Shown here: positions 26,991-36,395 of the stretch, piece by piece
Position numbering within the stretch: position 1 is the first letter of the stretch
Layout of the letters: each line of letters opens with the position of its first letter
Source: Sphingomonadales bacterium
GTDB taxonomy: Bacteria; Pseudomonadota; Alphaproteobacteria; Sphingomonadales; Sphingomonadaceae
Reading direction: 5' to 3'
NCBI GenBank assembly: GCA_028871475.1
Contig: JAGWMZ010000002.1
Location: 124,001 to 188,000 of the forward strand
Length of the DNA stretch: 64,000 bases
Notes under the pieces: model-generated
What the model was told of the DNA's origin: nothing
Seen by the model: the letters and a program-made list of their open reading frames with translations, nothing else
The model's database searches: none
Position numbers and translations under genes: made by a program

Positions 26991-27479
26991 GTGACTGGCA
27001 GGCCGGTCATATACAGCGGACAGGGCTTCTCGCCGAAGGGCGACAAGGACCGTTTCGTGCTGCCCGCCGCCTTCCGCAAGTCGGTCACCGAATCGAGCAA
27101 TGGCAAAGGCCTGCTGCTCGTCTCCAAGCATGACAAATGGGACTGCCTGATCGGCTATGGCCTCTCGCGCCGCGACGGTTTCGAGGCGCAGATCGACCGT
27201 GAGGAAGAGATGGCCGCCCGCACCGGCCAGCCCTTCGACCGCGACATGCGGTCCTTCCAGCTCTACGATTGCGCTGAAATCGGTTTTGACGGTTCGGGCC
27301 GCTTCATCATCCCGGCGCATCTGCGCGCCCTGGGCGGGCTGACCGATTCGATCTATTTCCAGGGTGCCGGCCCCTTCTTCACGCTGTGGTCCCCGCAAGT
27401 CCTGTCGCGGCAGGACGGCCCGCAATGGGCCAGTGCCAAGGCGGCTTGCGCCAGCCTGATCGAGGGAGGGCGCAAGTGA
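26991..27479 (+). CDS. mraZ: Transcriptional regulator MraZ
   Basis: 162 residues from a GTG. It has the two SpoVT-AbrB-like MraZ repeats: [22 protein letters not shown] at the N-terminus and [17 protein letters not shown] near residue 105. MraZ binds DNA repeats upstream of its own gene and controls the dcw operon. It is the first gene of the cluster and overlaps rsmH (GTGA). The family is usually about 150 residues, so the length is normal. Confidence 0.93.
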   Translation: MTGRPVIYSGQGFSPKGDKDRFVLPAAFRKSVTESSNGKGLLLVSKHDKWDCLIGYGLSRRDGFEAQIDREEEMAARTGQPFDRDMRSFQLYDCAEIGFDGSGRFIIPAHLRALGGLTDSIYFQGAGPFFTLWSPQVLSRQDGPQWASAKAACASLIEGGRK

Positions 27480-28471
27480 CCTCCCTGCAAAACCCGCTCG
27501 ATCCCTACGCCCTCATCGCCCCTGATGCCCCGCATATTCCCGTGCTGCTGGCTGAAGTGGTGGCCGCGCTTGCTCCCCATCCGGGCGCGGTCATCATTGA
27601 CGGCACCTTTGGTGCGGGCGGTTACACGCGCGCGCTGCTGGCGGCGGGTGCCACGGTCCACGCCTTCGATCGCGACCCCGATGCGATCGCGGTTGGCCGC
27701 GCATGGGCTGAAACGCAAGGTGAGAGCCCCCGCCTCATCCTGCATCCCCGGCGCTTTTCCGAAATGGCCGAGGCCATGGCGGAAGCCGGCATTGAGCATG
27801 TCGATGGCGTGGTGCTCGACATCGGCGTGTCCTCGATGCAGCTTGATCAGGCGCAGCGCGGCTTCAGCTTCTCGATGGATGCCGCGCTCGACATGCGCAT
27901 GGCGCAGAGCGGACCTTCCGCCGCCGATTTCGTCAATACGGCGGAGGAGGGCGAGATCGCCGACGTGCTCTACCGCTATGGCGAGGAGCGCCAGTCGCGC
28001 CGCGTGGCGCGCTTCATCGTGGCTGCGCGGCCCATCGAGACGACGGGGCAGCTGGCCAATATCATCCGCCGCGCGCTGGGCCACAAGCCGCATATGCCCA
28101 AGGACCCGGCCACGCGCAGCTTTCAGGCCATCCGCATCCATGTGAATGACGAATTGGGCGAGCTGGAAACGGCGCTCGATGCGGCCGAAACGCTCCTCGC
28201 GCCCGGCGGGCGTCTGGCCGTCGTCACCTTCCACAGCCTTGAGGACCGCATCGTCAAACAGTTCCTCAAGACCGCCGGCGGCGATGCCCCGGCGACCTCG
28301 CGCTATGTCCCGGTGACGGCTGATGCGCCGCCTGCCATGTTTGGCAAGGTTTCCAAGGCGATCCGCCCCTCGGCCGAGGAGCTTGATCGCAATCCGCGCG
28401 CGCGCAGTGCCACGCTGCGTTTCGCCACTCGCACCACCACCCCCGCGCGACATCGGAGGGCCACCGCATGA
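27476..28471 (+). CDS. rsmH: 16S rRNA (cytosine(1402)-N4)-methyltransferase
   Basis: 331 residues from the GTG at 27476, overlapping the mraZ stop. The SAM-binding loop is [14 protein letters not shown], and the MraW signatures are [34 protein letters not shown] and [15 protein letters not shown]. It methylates C1402 in the ribosomal decoding centre. It is the usual second gene of the dcw cluster. Confidence 0.97.
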   Translation: MTSLQNPLDPYALIAPDAPHIPVLLAEVVAALAPHPGAVIIDGTFGAGGYTRALLAAGATVHAFDRDPDAIAVGRAWAETQGESPRLILHPRRFSEMAEAMAEAGIEHVDGVVLDIGVSSMQLDQAQRGFSFSMDAALDMRMAQSGPSAADFVNTAEEGEIADVLYRYGEERQSRRVARFIVAARPIETTGQLANIIRRALGHKPHMPKDPATRSFQAIRIHVNDELGELETALDAAETLLAPGGRLAVVTFHSLEDRIVKQFLKTAGGDAPATSRYVPVTADAPPAMFGKVSKAIRPSAEELDRNPRARSATLRFATRTTTPARHRRATA

Positions 28472-28989
28472 TCATGACTCGTGACCGTTTGCACACCATT
28501 GGCTGGGGGATGGCGCTGACCATCTGCTTTGCCCTGATGATGGCCCTGACCGTGCGCGTGAATGCGGTGAAGAGCGAGGTGCGTCTGGCTGACCGCCAGA
28601 TCAATGAGCTTAGCCGCCAGAAGATGCTGCTCGACACCGAGTTCCAGACCCGCGCCAGCCAGCAGCAGCTGACCGCTTTCAACGATGTGGACTTCGGCCT
28701 TGAAGCCCCCAAGCCGGCGCAATATCTGGAAAACGAGCGCCAGCTTGCCGTGCTGGGCAAGGCGCCGTCGCCCGACGCGCCGCCCCAGATCCGCGTGGCC
28801 AGCGCCGATCTTGGCACGCCGCTGCGCCCCGGTCTGGTCAGTGCGGTGACCCCCGTTGCCGGGCGTTTCATCGGTTCGGCGGTGGCGGCCGAGGTGCCGC
28901 GCGGCGACGTGCGCCGTCCGCTCAAGGCCAGCCAGCTTGAAGACCGCCTCTCGCAGGTCGCACCGATGGGCGGGGGCCACGAGGAGTGA
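28468..28989 (+). CDS. ftsL: Cell division protein FtsL-like
   Basis: 173 residues. There is a short cytoplasmic N-terminus, one membrane helix (about 12-31, [20 protein letters not shown]), a coiled-coil-like segment ([19 protein letters not shown]) and a low-complexity periplasmic tail. FtsL joins FtsB and FtsQ and activates FtsWI. Sequence conservation is weak; the call rests on topology and on the position between rsmH and ftsI with 4-nt overlaps on both sides. It is longer than typical FtsL (100-120) because of the tail. Confidence 0.8.
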   Translation: MIMTRDRLHTIGWGMALTICFALMMALTVRVNAVKSEVRLADRQINELSRQKMLLDTEFQTRASQQQLTAFNDVDFGLEAPKPAQYLENERQLAVLGKAPSPDAPPQIRVASADLGTPLRPGLVSAVTPVAGRFIGSAVAAEVPRGDVRRPLKASQLEDRLSQVAPMGGGHEE

Positions 28990-30911
28990 GGCCGCTGGGC
29001 GCGCCAAGCCCGAAACACGGTCGCAACAGCGCCGGTCCTGCCTCCGATACGGGTGAGGCGGTGCCGGGTGTTGGCGCATCAGGCGGCACGGCGGGTGCCG
29101 GCTGGCGCCCCGTGCGCGCGCTGGGCAGCGTATCGCTGGGCGTGCCGGTGGTGCCGGGCATTCCGGCCAACAACACCGGGCTCGGCACGCGCTACAATGC
29201 GGTCATTTCGGCCAGCCGGGTCGATCTGAACGACCGGCGAGCCCATGCGCTGAAAGTGGCGCGCTGGCGCGTGCTGATGGTGCTGATCGGTTTTGCCCTG
29301 GTGGTGCTGATCGCCGAATTGCGCATCCTGCATCTGGGCCTGACCAAGACCGGTCATGGCGACACCTCCGCCAGCCCCTATGCCGCCCATCGCGGCGAGA
29401 TCGTCGACCGCAACGGCATGACGCTGGCCCGCGCCTTTCCGGCCTATGCGCTGTGGTACAATCCCAAGGCGCTGGGCGACGGCAGCCCGCTGGTGCGCTC
29501 CCCGCGCGAGGTGGCGCAGGCGCTGGTGAAGATCTTCCCCGACGAGGATGTCGATGCGCTGGCCGCCAGGCTGGCCACCGGGCAGCCGGGCTATCTGCGC
29601 CGCCGCATCCTGCCAGATGAGGCCAACCGCGTGCATGCGCTGGGCGAACCGGCGCTGGAATTCCCCCGCGAGAATGAGCGCTACTATCCGCAAGGGTCGA
29701 TGGCGGCGCATATTCTGGGTTATGTCGATGAAAACGGCCATGGTCAGGTGGGGCTGGAAAAGGTTTTCGACCATCGGCTGACCGACCCGGCCACGCGCGG
29801 CACGCCGCTGCAGCTTTCCATCGACGCGCGCGTGCAGGGCGCTCTGGAGGCGGATCTGGCCTGGGGCATGACGCGGGCGCAGGCACGCAGCGCGGCGGGC
29901 ATCGTCATGGATGTGGATACGGGCGAGGTGATGGCGCTGGCCTCGCTGCCTGCCTTCAATCCCAATGAGCTGGATGCCGAGGGGGCCAAGCATACCTTCA
30001 ACCTCATCTCCAGCCAGCCTTTCGAACTGGGCAGCGTGATCAAGCCGATCACCGTGGCCATCGGCATTGATGGCGGCATCCTGCGCGATCTGGCCTATCG
30101 CTATCCGGCGGGCGGCCAGCGCGAGGTGGGCGGCCACCTTGTCCATGATGACGCGAATTTCGGCGCCACGCTCAACATTCCCGAGGCGCTGATCCATTCC
30201 TCGAACATCGTGCTGGCGCAGGTGGGCGACCAGATCGGCCCGCAGCGGATGATGGACACCTTCCGCAAGCTGGGTTTTGACCAGCGCCCGCATATCGAAC
30301 TGCCCGCGCGCGGCATGCCGATCTGGCCCAAGCCCGATTCGCACGGGCTCTGGACTCGCGTCAGCAACACGACCGTTGCCTATGGCCATGGCATTTCGTT
30401 GACCGAGCTGCATCTGGCCTGCGCCTATGCGGCGCTGGTCAATGGCGGGGTGTGGCGCCCGGCCACGCTGCTCAAGCTGGATGCGGCCCATGTGCCCGAA
30501 GGCCGCCGCATCTGGAAGGCCAGCACCAGCGCGCGCATCCGCCAGTTGCTGCGCACCATCGTTTCGACCGGTACGGGGCGCAGCGCGAATGCCGCAGGTT
30601 ACCGTATCGGCGGCAAGACGGGCACGGCCGAGCGGTCGGACCAGCATGGCTATCACAAGGACAAGGTGGTGGTGACCTTTGCCGCGGCCTTCCCGATGGA
30701 CAAGCCGCGCTATGTGGTCATCACCACGCTGGACGAGCCGCACGCCAATGCCGCCACCAGCTTCCAGCGCACAGCGGCCTGGAATGCAGCGCCGATCGTG
30801 GGGCGGTTGATCCCCAAGATCGGGCCTTTGCTGGGCGTCATGCCTGACGAGACCCGCGATATCGACATTTCCGACATCGCGCCGTTGATTGCGAATGGAG
30901 AAGGCGAATGA
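28986..30911 (+). CDS. ftsI: Septal peptidoglycan transpeptidase FtsI (PBP3)
   Basis: 641 residues. A Gly/Pro-rich cytoplasmic extension of about 95 residues precedes the membrane anchor (WRVLMVLIGFALVVLIAELR). The PBP dimerisation region starts at AAHRGEIVDRNGMTLAR. The transpeptidase active site has the nucleophile in GSVIKP near residue 350, SSN near 404 and KTGTAE near 543. It cross-links septal peptidoglycan. The cytoplasmic extension is longer than in E. coli and is probably disordered. It overlaps both neighbours by 4 nt. Confidence 0.95.
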   Translation: MRPLGAPSPKHGRNSAGPASDTGEAVPGVGASGGTAGAGWRPVRALGSVSLGVPVVPGIPANNTGLGTRYNAVISASRVDLNDRRAHALKVARWRVLMVLIGFALVVLIAELRILHLGLTKTGHGDTSASPYAAHRGEIVDRNGMTLARAFPAYALWYNPKALGDGSPLVRSPREVAQALVKIFPDEDVDALAARLATGQPGYLRRRILPDEANRVHALGEPALEFPRENERYYPQGSMAAHILGYVDENGHGQVGLEKVFDHRLTDPATRGTPLQLSIDARVQGALEADLAWGMTRAQARSAAGIVMDVDTGEVMALASLPAFNPNELDAEGAKHTFNLISSQPFELGSVIKPITVAIGIDGGILRDLAYRYPAGGQREVGGHLVHDDANFGATLNIPEALIHSSNIVLAQVGDQIGPQRMMDTFRKLGFDQRPHIELPARGMPIWPKPDSHGLWTRVSNTTVAYGHGISLTELHLACAYAALVNGGVWRPATLLKLDAAHVPEGRRIWKASTSARIRQLLRTIVSTGTGRSANAAGYRIGGKTGTAERSDQHGYHKDKVVVTFAAAFPMDKPRYVVITTLDEPHANAATSFQRTAAWNAAPIVGRLIPKIGPLLGVMPDETRDIDISDIAPLIANGEGE

Positions 30912-32446
30912 AGCTGTCCACTCTGGCACAGATGGCCGGGTTGGAAATTGCAGCCGGTGACGAAAGCGTCACCGGCTTTGCCGCTTTGGGCGAGGTGCAT
31001 GTCACCGGTTTTGCCGCCCCCGGTGATGTTCACATCACCGGCTTCGCTATCGACAATCGCAAGGTGGCGCCGGGCAATGTGTTTGGCGCTTTCCCCGGGC
31101 TGAAGGTCAATGGTGAGGATTTCATTCCCGCCGCCGTGGCCGCTGGCGCCGTTGCCGTGGTGGCCCGGCCCGAGGCGAGAGTGGAAGGGGCCATCCATAT
31201 CAAGGCTGCTGAGCCGCGTCTGGCCTTTGCGCGCCTCGCCAGCGGTTTCTATCAGCCGGTGCCCCCCGTTATGGTGGCGGTGACAGGCACCAATGGCAAA
31301 ACCTCCACCGTGGAGATGACGCGGCAGATCTGGCGCATGGCGGGCTATCCGGCGGCCAGCATCGGCACGCTGGGCGTCACCACGCCCCAGGAAACGACCT
31401 ATACCGGCCTGACCACGCCCGACATTGTCACCTTTCTGGCCAATCTCACCGGCCTTGCGCGCGAGGGGGTCAGCCATGTCGCCTATGAGGCCTCCAGCCA
31501 TGGGCTGAGCCAGTATCGCAATGAGGGGCCGCGCGTGATGGCGGGCGCCTTCACCAATCTGTCGCGCGACCATCTCGATTATCATGCCGACATGGAGGAT
31601 TATTTCGCCGCCAAGATGCGCCTGTTCACGCAGGTGGTGGCCGATGATGGCGCGGCGGTGATCTGGACCGACGATGTCTGGTCCGACCGGGCGATTGCGG
31701 TGGCGCGCGAACGCGGCCTGCGCCTTGTCACAGTGGGCGAAAAGGGGGAGGCGCTGCGCCTGATCAGCCGCACGCCGGGCCAGTTGGGGCAGGTGCTGGA
31801 GGTTGCGCATGCGGGCGGCACGGCCCGCGTCAACCTGCCACTGATCGGCGCCTATCAGGCGGCCAATGCGCTGGTGTCGGCGGGGCTGGCAATGGCCAGC
31901 GGGCTGGGCGCGGCGCAGGTGCTCGATGCGTTGACGCGGCTTCAGCCGGTGCGCGGGCGGCTGGAGCGCGCCGGGCTCAACCGTGTGGGCGCGCCCGCCT
32001 ATGTCGATTATGCCCATACGCCCGATGCGCTGGAGGCGGCGATTTCTGCACTGCGCCCCCATGCGCGCGGGCGGCTGATCGCCGTTTTTGGCGCGGGTGG
32101 CGACCGTGACGAGGGCAAGCGCCCCGCCATGGGCCGCATTGCCGCGCAGCAGGCCGATGTTGCGATCGTCACCGATGACAATCCGCGCGGCGAAGATCCC
32201 GCGCGCATCCGCGCCGCCGTGCTGGCGGGCATGGCGCAGCCCCATGCGCAAGTGCTTGAAATCGGCGACCGGCGCGCGGCCATTGAAACAGCGATGGGGA
32301 TGGCGCGGGGCGATGACATTGTGCTGATCGCCGGCAAGGGGCATGAGCAGGGCCAGATCGTGGGGCGGGGCGATGCGATGCGCGTGTTGCCCTTCGACGA
32401 TGTGGCGGTTGCGCGCGATTTCTCGAACCTGGGCGCGCAGGAGTAA
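30908..32446 (+). CDS. murE: UDP-MurNAc-L-Ala-D-Glu:meso-diaminopimelate ligase
   Basis: 512 residues. The ATP loop GTNGKTSTVEM (near 127), the carbamylated-Lys region and the DNPRGEDP motif that selects meso-diaminopimelate are all present. It adds the third residue of the stem peptide in the cytoplasm. The N-terminal domain carries an 11-residue unit repeated three times (residues 18-50), reported as a separate repeat. Without it the protein has the usual length of about 490. Confidence 0.96.
   Translation: MKLSTLAQMAGLEIAAGDESVTGFAALGEVHVTGFAAPGDVHITGFAIDNRKVAPGNVFGAFPGLKVNGEDFIPAAVAAGAVAVVARPEARVEGAIHIKAAEPRLAFARLASGFYQPVPPVMVAVTGTNGKTSTVEMTRQIWRMAGYPAASIGTLGVTTPQETTYTGLTTPDIVTFLANLTGLAREGVSHVAYEASSHGLSQYRNEGPRVMAGAFTNLSRDHLDYHADMEDYFAAKMRLFTQVVADDGAAVIWTDDVWSDRAIAVARERGLRLVTVGEKGEALRLISRTPGQLGQVLEVAHAGGTARVNLPLIGAYQAANALVSAGLAMASGLGAAQVLDALTRLQPVRGRLERAGLNRVGAPAYVDYAHTPDALEAAISALRPHARGRLIAVFGAGGDRDEGKRPAMGRIAAQQADVAIVTDDNPRGEDPARIRAAVLAGMAQPHAQVLEIGDRRAAIETAMGMARGDDIVLIAGKGHEQGQIVGRGDAMRVLPFDDVAVARDFSNLGAQE
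30959..31057 (+). repeat. Three tandem 33-bp units inside murE
   Basis: Units 30959-30991, 30992-31024 and 31025-31057 encode DESVTGFAALG, EVHVTGFAAPG and DVHITGFAIDN. Only the last matches the normal MurE start (GFAIDNRKVAPG). The DNA has drifted at third positions, so the duplication is not recent. Confidence 0.85.
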
Positions 32447-32452
32447 GGCAAG

Positions 32453-33952
32453 ATGACGAACAAGGCCCGCATCCTCGAATGGCCCGCCGACCCGGCTGAT
32501 GGCCTGCCCACGGCGCTGTGGCGCGCGGGCGAGGTGGCGGCGGCGACCCATGGGCGCACCAAGGCGGATTGTTTCGTGGCCAATGTCGCGACGGATTCGC
32601 GCGAGATCGAGGAAGGCGGCCTGTTCTTCGCCTTGCAGGGCGAGGCAATGGATGGCCACCGCTTCGTTGCCACTGCACGCGACAATGGCGCCAGCCTCGC
32701 CGTGGTCGAGCGGCCGGTCGACATGCCCTATGTGCTGGTGAAGGACAGTTTTGCCGCTTTGAAGGCGCTGGGCGCGGCGGCGCGTGAACGCATCGTGCCG
32801 GAAGCCAAAATTATCGGCGTGACGGGCTCCGTTGGCAAGACTAGCGTCAAGGAGGCGATCTTCGCCGTGCTCAACCGGGCGAGCCGGGGGGCGGCGCACC
32901 GCTCGGTGAAAAGCTACAACAACCATGTCGGCGTGCCGCTCAGCCTGGCGCGGATGCCGGCGCGCACGCTTTACGGCATTTTTGAAATGGGCATGAACCA
33001 TGCCGGTGAGATCAGCGCGCTGACCGCGCAGGTGCGCCCGCATGTCGCTGTCATCACCAACATCGCGCCCGCCCATATCGAAAATCTGGGCTCGGAAGAG
33101 GCGATTGCCGATGCCAAGGCGGAGATTTTCGAAGGGCTGGAAGCGGGGGGTACGGCGGTGATCCCAGCCGACAGCCCGCATTACGAACGGCTGAAGGCCG
33201 CCGCCGAGGCGAAGGGGGCCAAGGTGCTCTCCTTTGGCCGGGCGCCCCATGCCGATGTGCGCCTGCTGGATGCTTTGACCGCGCCCAGCCTTGGCGGGCG
33301 CAGCGGCGGTTCTCTGGTGACGGCCGATCTGGGCGACATCCGCCTGTGCTACACGGTGGCGGCGCCCGGGGAGCATTGGGTGATCAATTCGCTGGCCGTG
33401 ATGGCGGTGGTGCGCGCGGTGGGCGCCGATTTCGGCGCGGCGGGGCTGGCTCTGGCTGAAATGGAAGGTCTGGCCGGGCGCGGGGCGCGCAGCCAGATCA
33501 CCACGGCGGACGGTGGCACCGCTCTGCTGATGGATGAAAGCTACAACGCCAATCCGGCCTCGATGCGCTCCACCCTGGCGGTGCTGCGCGAGGAAAAGGC
33601 CAAAAGGCGCATCGCCGTGCTGGGCGCGATGAAGGAACTGGGCGATTTCGGCCCGGCGCTTCACGCGCAATTGCTGGCGCCGGTGGCCGAGGCGGGGGTG
33701 GATTTTGCCCTGCTGGTCGGCCCGGAAATGGCGGCGCTGGCGGCGGAATTGGGGAAATCGCCTCTCTCCGCGCTTGGCAAGCCTATTGCCATGGCTCATT
33801 GCCAGACGGCTGATGAGGCGATCGAGGCGCTGGCCGACTTCGGCCTGGCCGATGGCGATGCTGTTCTCGTGAAGGGTTCCAATTCGGTGGGTCTTGGCAA
33901 GCTGGTGTCCGCGCTGGCCTCAGGCTCCATCCTCAAATCTGACAGGCGCTGA
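32453..33952 (+). CDS. murF: UDP-MurNAc-tripeptide:D-alanyl-D-alanine ligase
   Basis: 499 residues. The N-terminal substrate domain has TDSREIEEGGLFFALQG; the ATP loop is GVTGSVGKTSVKEAI; further Mur ligase motifs are GIFEMGMNHAGEI, TNIAPAHIENLG and DESYNANPASMRS. It adds D-Ala-D-Ala to the UDP-tripeptide. It begins 6 nt after murE and ends 6 nt before mraY. Confidence 0.96.
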   Translation: MTNKARILEWPADPADGLPTALWRAGEVAAATHGRTKADCFVANVATDSREIEEGGLFFALQGEAMDGHRFVATARDNGASLAVVERPVDMPYVLVKDSFAALKALGAAARERIVPEAKIIGVTGSVGKTSVKEAIFAVLNRASRGAAHRSVKSYNNHVGVPLSLARMPARTLYGIFEMGMNHAGEISALTAQVRPHVAVITNIAPAHIENLGSEEAIADAKAEIFEGLEAGGTAVIPADSPHYERLKAAAEAKGAKVLSFGRAPHADVRLLDALTAPSLGGRSGGSLVTADLGDIRLCYTVAAPGEHWVINSLAVMAVVRAVGADFGAAGLALAEMEGLAGRGARSQITTADGGTALLMDESYNANPASMRSTLAVLREEKAKRRIAVLGAMKELGDFGPALHAQLLAPVAEAGVDFALLVGPEMAALAAELGKSPLSALGKPIAMAHCQTADEAIEALADFGLADGDAVLVKGSNSVGLGKLVSALASGSILKSDRR

Positions 33953-33958
33953 CCGCCC

Positions 33959-35029
33959 ATGCTCTATTTTATCGCCCAGTGGTTCCATTTTGCGGGCCTT
34001 GCCAATCTGGTGCGTTACCAGACCTTTCGCGCAGGCGCTGCCCTGCTGACGGCGCTGGTGATCGGCCTTATCATCGGCCCGCGCTTTATCCTCATGCTCC
34101 GCGTCAAGCAGGGCAAGGGCCAGCCGATCCGCGAGGACGGGCCGCAGAGCCATCTGGCCAAGCGCGGCACGCCCACCATGGGCGGGCTCATGATCCTCAT
34201 TTCGCTGGTGGCCTCGATGCTGCTGTGGATGGATCTCACCGATCCCTTCGTCTGGGCCTGTCTGTCGGTCACCATCGGCTTTGGCGTCATCGGCTTCCTC
34301 GATGATTTCGACAAGGTGACCAAGCGCAGCACCAAGGGCGTTTCCAGCAAGGTGCGCCTCATCGCCGAATTCGCCGTGGCCGGCGTGGCGACATGGATCA
34401 TCGTGCAACACACGGGCACCAATCTTTATGTGCCCTTCCTGCCCAACACCTATATTCCGCTGGGATACGTCTATTACCCCTTCGCTGCCTTTGTGATCGT
34501 GGGGGCGGGCAATGCGGTGAACCTCACCGATGGGCTGGACGGCCTTGCGACCATGCCTGTCATCATCGCAGCGGGCGCCTTTGCCATCATCGCCTATCTC
34601 ACGGGCCGCGTGGACTATACGCATTATCTGGGCATTCCCCATGTGCCGCGCGCGGGCGAACTGGCCATTCTGTGCGCGGGCATCATGGGCGCGGGGCTGG
34701 GCTTCCTGTGGTTCAATGCGCCGCCCGCCGCCGTCTTCATGGGTGACACCGGCTCGCTCGCGCTTGGCGGGGCGCTGGGCGCCATTGCCGTTGCCGCGCA
34801 TCATGAAATCGTGCTGGCCATCGTGGGTGGCCTTTTCGTGATGGAGGCGGCCAGCGTCATCATCCAGGTGTTCTTCTACAAGCGCACCGGGCGCCGCGTC
34901 TTCCGCATGGCGCCCATCCACCACCATTTCGAGCAGAAGGGCTGGGCCGAGCCGACCGTGGTGATCCGTTTCTGGATCGTTTCGATCGTGCTGGCGTTGA
35001 TCGGTCTTTCCACGCTCAAGCTGAGGTAA
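33959..35029 (+). CDS. mraY: Phospho-N-acetylmuramoyl-pentapeptide transferase
   Basis: 356 residues with ten hydrophobic helices. MraY hallmarks are [13 protein letters not shown], the [13 protein letters not shown] cytoplasmic loop, [13 protein letters not shown] (catalytic Asp cluster) and the C-terminal [11 protein letters not shown]. It transfers phospho-MurNAc-pentapeptide to undecaprenyl phosphate, forming lipid I in the inner membrane. Confidence 0.97.
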   Translation: MLYFIAQWFHFAGLANLVRYQTFRAGAALLTALVIGLIIGPRFILMLRVKQGKGQPIREDGPQSHLAKRGTPTMGGLMILISLVASMLLWMDLTDPFVWACLSVTIGFGVIGFLDDFDKVTKRSTKGVSSKVRLIAEFAVAGVATWIIVQHTGTNLYVPFLPNTYIPLGYVYYPFAAFVIVGAGNAVNLTDGLDGLATMPVIIAAGAFAIIAYLTGRVDYTHYLGIPHVPRAGELAILCAGIMGAGLGFLWFNAPPAAVFMGDTGSLALGGALGAIAVAAHHEIVLAIVGGLFVMEAASVIIQVFFYKRTGRRVFRMAPIHHHFEQKGWAEPTVVIRFWIVSIVLALIGLSTLKLR

Positions 35030-35033
35030 GGCG

Positions 35034-36392
35034 ATGCTCACCACTCCCGCCTTTGCCGGAAAACGCTTTGCGGTGCTGGGGCTGGCGCGGTCTGGCCAGA
35101 GCGCGGTTGCGTCTTTGGTGGCGGGGGGCGCCAGGGTCACGGCATGGGATGCCAAGGATGAGCCGCGCCAGGCCGTGGCGCAGGCGCATAATGGTCCTGA
35201 CGGCGACAAGGTGGAACTGGCCGACCCGCTGGCGATCGACCTCACCGGTTTTGATGGCATGGTGGTCTCGCCCGGCGTGCCGATCAACCGCCACCCCATT
35301 GCCGACGCCGCGCGGGCCGCCAATGTGCCGCTTATCTGCGACATTGAGCTTTTCGCCATGGCGCGCGATGCCTTGCCGCCGCACAAGGTGGTGGGCATCA
35401 CCGGCACCAACGGCAAATCGACCACCACGGCGCTGACCGCCCATCTGCTGGCACAGGCAGGCGTGCCTGTGACGATGGGCGGCAACATCGGCCTGCCTAT
35501 TCTGGGGCAGGAGCCTTTGACGCCCAATGACAAGGGCGTCGGCGTCTATGTGCTCGAACTTTCCTCCTATCAGATCGACCTGACGCAGCGGCTCGATTGC
35601 GATGTGGCGGTGCTGCTCAACATCACGCCTGACCATCTGGACCGTTACGATGGCTTTGCCGGCTATGCCGCTTCCAAGGCCCGGCTGTTCGGCATGCAGG
35701 CGCTGGGCCATCTGGCGCTGGTCGATATGAAGGCCGAGATGGAGGAGGACGCGCTGCGTTTCGCGCCCGAGGGGCAGGCCTTTACCTTCATCGACAGCAT
35801 CGACCTGCCGGGCGATCAGGCCGACTGGCCCAGCCTTGCCGGGCCGCACAACCGCGCCAATGCGCAGGCGGCAGTGGGCGCGGTGCGTCGCCTTGGCCTT
35901 GATGATGCCACGATCGAAGCCGGGCTGAGGAGCTTTCGCGGCCTGCCGCATCGCATGGAGCGGGTGGGCGAGGCCGGCGGGGTGATCTTCGTCAACGATT
36001 CCAAGGCGACCAATCCAGCCTCGACCGCCCCGGCGCTGGCGGCCTTCCCTCCCGTCAAGGGGCATCGCCGCCTGCACTGGATCGTGGGCGGATTGCCCAA
36101 GGGCGATGATCTGGACGAATGCGCTGGCGGCTTTGCCAATGTTGCGGCGGCCTATACCATTGGCGAGGCAGGGCCGATGTTCGCCGATCTGCTCGCCCCC
36201 CACATGCCGGTGGTGCGCGCCGAGATGATGGCGGAGGCGATCCGCGCCGCCATTGCCGCCGCCGTGCCGGGCGATGTGGTGCTGCTCTCGCCTGCCTGCG
36301 CCAGCTTTGACCAGTTCCGCGATTTCGAGGCGCGCGGCGATACCTTCCGCCAACTGGTCGAGGTGATGACCCAGAGCAGCGGGGAGCGCTGA
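35034..36392 (+). CDS. murD: UDP-MurNAc-L-alanine:D-glutamate ligase
   Basis: 452 residues. The N-terminal domain opens AVLGLARSGQSAVASL; the ATP loop is GITGTNGKSTTTAL; NITPDHLDRYDGFAGYAASK and VFVNDSKATN-like motifs follow; LLSPACASFDQFRDFEARG near the C-terminus is the usual MurD ending. It adds D-Glu to UDP-MurNAc-L-Ala. It sits 4 nt after mraY and 3 nt before ftsW. Confidence 0.97.
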   Translation: MLTTPAFAGKRFAVLGLARSGQSAVASLVAGGARVTAWDAKDEPRQAVAQAHNGPDGDKVELADPLAIDLTGFDGMVVSPGVPINRHPIADAARAANVPLICDIELFAMARDALPPHKVVGITGTNGKSTTTALTAHLLAQAGVPVTMGGNIGLPILGQEPLTPNDKGVGVYVLELSSYQIDLTQRLDCDVAVLLNITPDHLDRYDGFAGYAASKARLFGMQALGHLALVDMKAEMEEDALRFAPEGQAFTFIDSIDLPGDQADWPSLAGPHNRANAQAAVGAVRRLGLDDATIEAGLRSFRGLPHRMERVGEAGGVIFVNDSKATNPASTAPALAAFPPVKGHRRLHWIVGGLPKGDDLDECAGGFANVAAAYTIGEAGPMFADLLAPHMPVVRAEMMAEAIRAAIAAAVPGDVVLLSPACASFDQFRDFEARGDTFRQLVEVMTQSSGER

Positions 36393-36395
36393 CCC

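Noticed and set aside
26965..26992. G-runs before mraZ as MraZ operator repeats
   Set aside because: The spacing is about 11 nt with no clean TGGG or GTGGG triplet repeat at the known period, so I did not list it as an operator.
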